Origin: Bacteroidota bacterium
GTDB taxonomy: Bacteria > Bacteroidota > Bacteroidia > Chitinophagales > Chitinophagaceae
Length of the DNA stretch: 6,694 nt
Direction: 5' to 3'
NCBI GenBank assembly: GCA_023411775.1
Contig: JAEYOL010000056.1
Location: forward strand, 1-6,694
Positions 4,742 to 6,694 of this stretch are shown one piece after another (the stretch's first letter is position 1; each line of letters opens with the position of its first letter). A program made the translations under genes and the position numbers. A model generated the notes under the pieces. The model searched no databases. It was not told the DNA's origin and saw only the letters and a program-made list of their open reading frames with translations.

Positions 4742-6232
4742 ATGAGTATAACATTCAAAGACGCCACCACGCAGGAAATCGAACATGCCCTGGAGCAGGC
4801 ATGGATCGCATTTCACCAGTACCGCTCCCTGTCATTATCTAAGAGAGCCGGGTTCATGCGTGCGATCGCGAAAAATCTGGATCAGCCAAATGATGACCTC
4901 ATCCAGACCGCCATGACCGAGACCAACCTTCCCGAAGCAAGGTTAAGAAATGAAAAAACAAGAACCGTTTTTCAATTGAATAGCTATGCCGACGCCTGCG
5001 AAGCGGGCGATTGGCTGGAGGCAAGGATCGACACCGACATTCCCGATAGGAATCCTCCCAAACCGGATCTTCGGAAAATGCTTGTACCTCTAGGTCCGGT
5101 AGTTGTCTTTGGCGCCAGCAATTTCCCTTTTGCCTATTCTACTGCCGGGGGTGATACGGCCTGCGCTTTTGCCGCTGGTTGTCCCGTGATCGTAAAAGCG
5201 CATCCCGCGCATGCTCAGACAAGCGAACTTGTTGCGCAACTCATTTCACAGGCAGCGCAGGAAACCAATATGCCAGCTGGAATATTTACTCATCTTCACG
5301 GCGTTGATTTTGGCGTAGCAAAGGCGCTGGTCGAGCATCCCCATACCAGGGCTGTCGGTTTCACCGGTTCTTTTTCTGGCGGTAAGCAGTTATTCGACTG
5401 GGCCAACCAGCGTGCAAGGCCTATACCTGTCTTTTCGGAAATGGGAAGCGTGAACCCTGTTTTTGTTCTGCCTGGCAAACTCGAAGAAGCTGCCGGCGAT
5501 ATCGCGAAGATGTACGCCGGGTCAGTGACTCTTGGTGTCGGACAGTTTTGTACCAACCCCGGTTTGATCATCGGTTTGGAAGGAGAGGAATTGCATGCTT
5601 TTATTTTCAAACTGGGAGAAGCCATAAAGGAAACCTCACCGGGATTAATGCTGCATCCCGGCATCTATAAAAACTATGTGGAACGCCGCGGTACAGCGCT
5701 TGGGCAGGAAGGGGTGGAGACGATCGCAGTGTCTGCAAAAGACCCGCAATTAAATGAAGCGGCTCCCACGATCGCGTCGGCAACGGGCCAGGCTTTTCTA
5801 AACAACCCCGTGCTTCACCAGGAAGTATTTGGTCCCTATTCGCTGGTGATCAGATGCAGGGATACAGCGGAAATGCTGGAAGTAACACACCATCTCGAAG
5901 GTCAGCTGACGGCTACATTAATGGCAACGGAAAATGATCTTGCCGCTAACCAGGAACTGATCGAGAGCATAAAGAATATTTGCGGACGCATAATATTGAA
6001 TAGTGTACCAACCGGTGTTGAAGTTTGCCTGTCGATGCATCATGGCGGGCCATTCCCCGCCACAACTGATGCGCGCTTTACTTCGGTGGGTGCTGATGGC
6101 ATTAAGCGATTTGCACGACCTGTGTGTTTTCAAAACTGGAGCCAGTCATCGCTACCCGATGAACTTAAAAACGATAATCCTTTAAACATTTGGCGAACGG
6201 TCAATAATCAACTTACAAAAGAAAAAATCTAA
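4742..6232 (+). CDS. Aldehyde dehydrogenase (NADP+), 2,5-dioxovalerate / alpha-ketoglutarate semialdehyde type
   Basis: Likely oxidises 2,5-dioxovalerate (alpha-ketoglutarate semialdehyde) to 2-oxoglutarate with NAD(P)+, the last step of 4-hydroxyproline, pentose and sugar-acid degradation. The 496-residue cytoplasmic protein has the full ALDH set: GASNFPFAYSTAGGDTACA with N127, K152 in VIVKAHPAH, the cofactor loop GFTGSFSGG (206-214), catalytic Glu233 in SEMGSVNPVF, catalytic Cys270 in GQFCTNPG, and E361/F363 in EVFGPY. The subgroup is assigned from AGGDTACAFAAGCPV, KAHPAH, SEMGSVNP and the ending PTGVEVCLSMHHGGPFPATTD, which are typical of KGSADH proteins and not of general ALDHs. The N-terminus is slightly shorter than in proteobacterial members but starts at the normal first helix. 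The DUF885 gene starts two bases after its stop, indicating one transcript. No hydroxyproline epimerase or deaminase is in view, so the pathway is inferred. Confidence 0.92.
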   Translation: MSITFKDATTQEIEHALEQAWIAFHQYRSLSLSKRAGFMRAIAKNLDQPNDDLIQTAMTETNLPEARLRNEKTRTVFQLNSYADACEAGDWLEARIDTDIPDRNPPKPDLRKMLVPLGPVVVFGASNFPFAYSTAGGDTACAFAAGCPVIVKAHPAHAQTSELVAQLISQAAQETNMPAGIFTHLHGVDFGVAKALVEHPHTRAVGFTGSFSGGKQLFDWANQRARPIPVFSEMGSVNPVFVLPGKLEEAAGDIAKMYAGSVTLGVGQFCTNPGLIIGLEGEELHAFIFKLGEAIKETSPGLMLHPGIYKNYVERRGTALGQEGVETIAVSAKDPQLNEAAPTIASATGQAFLNNPVLHQEVFGPYSLVIRCRDTAEMLEVTHHLEGQLTATLMATENDLAANQELIESIKNICGRIILNSVPTGVEVCLSMHHGGPFPATTDARFTSVGADGIKRFARPVCFQNWSQSSLPDELKNDNPLNIWRTVNNQLTKEKI

Positions 6233-6234
6233 AC

Positions 6235-6694
6235 ATGATCAAAACTAACTGGCTGCTATTCTTACTTTTTATTGCTGCTACCAGCATTGGACAGGAGAAA
6301 AAAATACATCCTTCAATCGACCAGGCATTGAAGGAGATCAGGGATTACCATCGCAATGAATCACGACTCGACAGTACCCGGGGCCTCTGGCTCGGGTCGC
6401 ACAAGGAAGAAGATTTCCTTCGCCGTTATAATTTTTATAAAGGGGTTCACGACCGGCTCAATGCACTGGATAAAACAAAGCTGGCGACAGAGGATGTAGT
6501 CAACCTGGAATTGCTACAATACAGGGTCAAGGATGAAGTATCATCTTATAAATACAAATCGTACCTCAACCCGATTCTGGCTGACGAAGGTTTTCATACG
6601 GGACTGCCACGCATGGGAAATGAGATATTGAATTCAAAAAAAGATTTTACAAATTATGTCCAGAGACTCAAAGATATTCCGCGTTTTGTCGACG
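6235..6694 (+). CDS. Secreted DUF885 family protein, N-terminal part (cut by window edge)
   Basis: An ATG at 6235 opens a frame that runs 153 codons to the right edge without a stop; the family is usually 550-600 residues, so about three quarters is missing. Residues 1-19 (MIKTNWLLFLLFIAATSIG) are a signal peptide, probably cut near Gln20, so the protein is exported. The following region reads as DUF885: a helical N-terminal part with DFLRRYNFYKGVHDRLNALDKTKLATEDVVNLELLQYRVKDE split across 67-108, then NPILADEGFHTGLPRMGN and the DFTNYVQRLKDIPRFVD stretch near the edge. DUF885 proteins are thought to be hydrolases, possibly metallopeptidases; the catalytic region would lie outside the window, so I cannot confirm activity. 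Only two bases separate it from the aldehyde dehydrogenase, suggesting translational coupling. Confidence 0.88.
   Translation, partial: MIKTNWLLFLLFIAATSIGQEKKIHPSIDQALKEIRDYHRNESRLDSTRGLWLGSHKEEDFLRRYNFYKGVHDRLNALDKTKLATEDVVNLELLQYRVKDEVSSYKYKSYLNPILADEGFHTGLPRMGNEILNSKKDFTNYVQRLKDIPRFVD

Noticed and set aside
4550..4816. An 88-codon minus-strand open frame over the repeats and the dehydrogenase start
   Set aside because: It reads through the repeat block and overlaps the true start of the aldehyde dehydrogenase; the 9-base repeat period simply keeps the frame open.

Overview
The window looks like ordinary chromosomal sequence from a Bacteroidota bacterium, plausibly a Chitinophagaceae-like member of the Sphingobacteriia/Chitinophagia group. 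None of the starts has a Shine-Dalgarno sequence. Start regions are A/T-rich, two exact matches to the Bacteroidota -7 box TAnnTTTG lie upstream of genes, and the protein families are typical of that phylum. The genus is inference only.

Layout. On the minus strand, 2-1066 encodes a secreted PhoA-type alkaline phosphatase whose last few residues lie beyond the left edge. A 411-base divergent intergenic region follows (1067-1477). It holds a TAnnTTTG box at 1233, a stable hairpin at 1278-1307 and a possible 53-codon ORF, and probably forms a long leader for the next gene. On the plus strand come a membrane-anchored, stand-alone FMN/3Fe-4S glutamate-synthase-domain protein (1478-3046), a small GreA/GreB C-terminal-domain (Rnk-like) protein with a polythreonine start encoded by an (ACA)6 tract (3120-3545), and a secreted MORN-type repeat protein (3600-4295) with its own -7 box.

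The 446 bases from 4296 to 4741 contain no gene. They hold a leftward-reading terminator hairpin directly after the MORN-repeat gene, a rightward intrinsic terminator (4412-4450), and about 215 bases of inverted repeats built from 9-base TCCGTG/TTCGTG units. Then comes a probable two-gene operon: an aldehyde dehydrogenase of the 2,5-dioxovalerate (alpha-ketoglutarate semialdehyde) type (4742-6232) and, two bases downstream, the start of a secreted DUF885 protein (6235 to the right edge).

How the genes relate. The aldehyde dehydrogenase would form 2-oxoglutarate at the end of hydroxyproline or pentose/sugar-acid catabolism, and the coupled DUF885 protein may be an exported hydrolase. The other genes are housekeeping or accessory functions with no obvious shared pathway. 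I see no phage, CRISPR, transposase, tRNA, rRNA or defence genes. The least explained elements are the 4455-4668 repeat cluster and the 1233-1477 leader.
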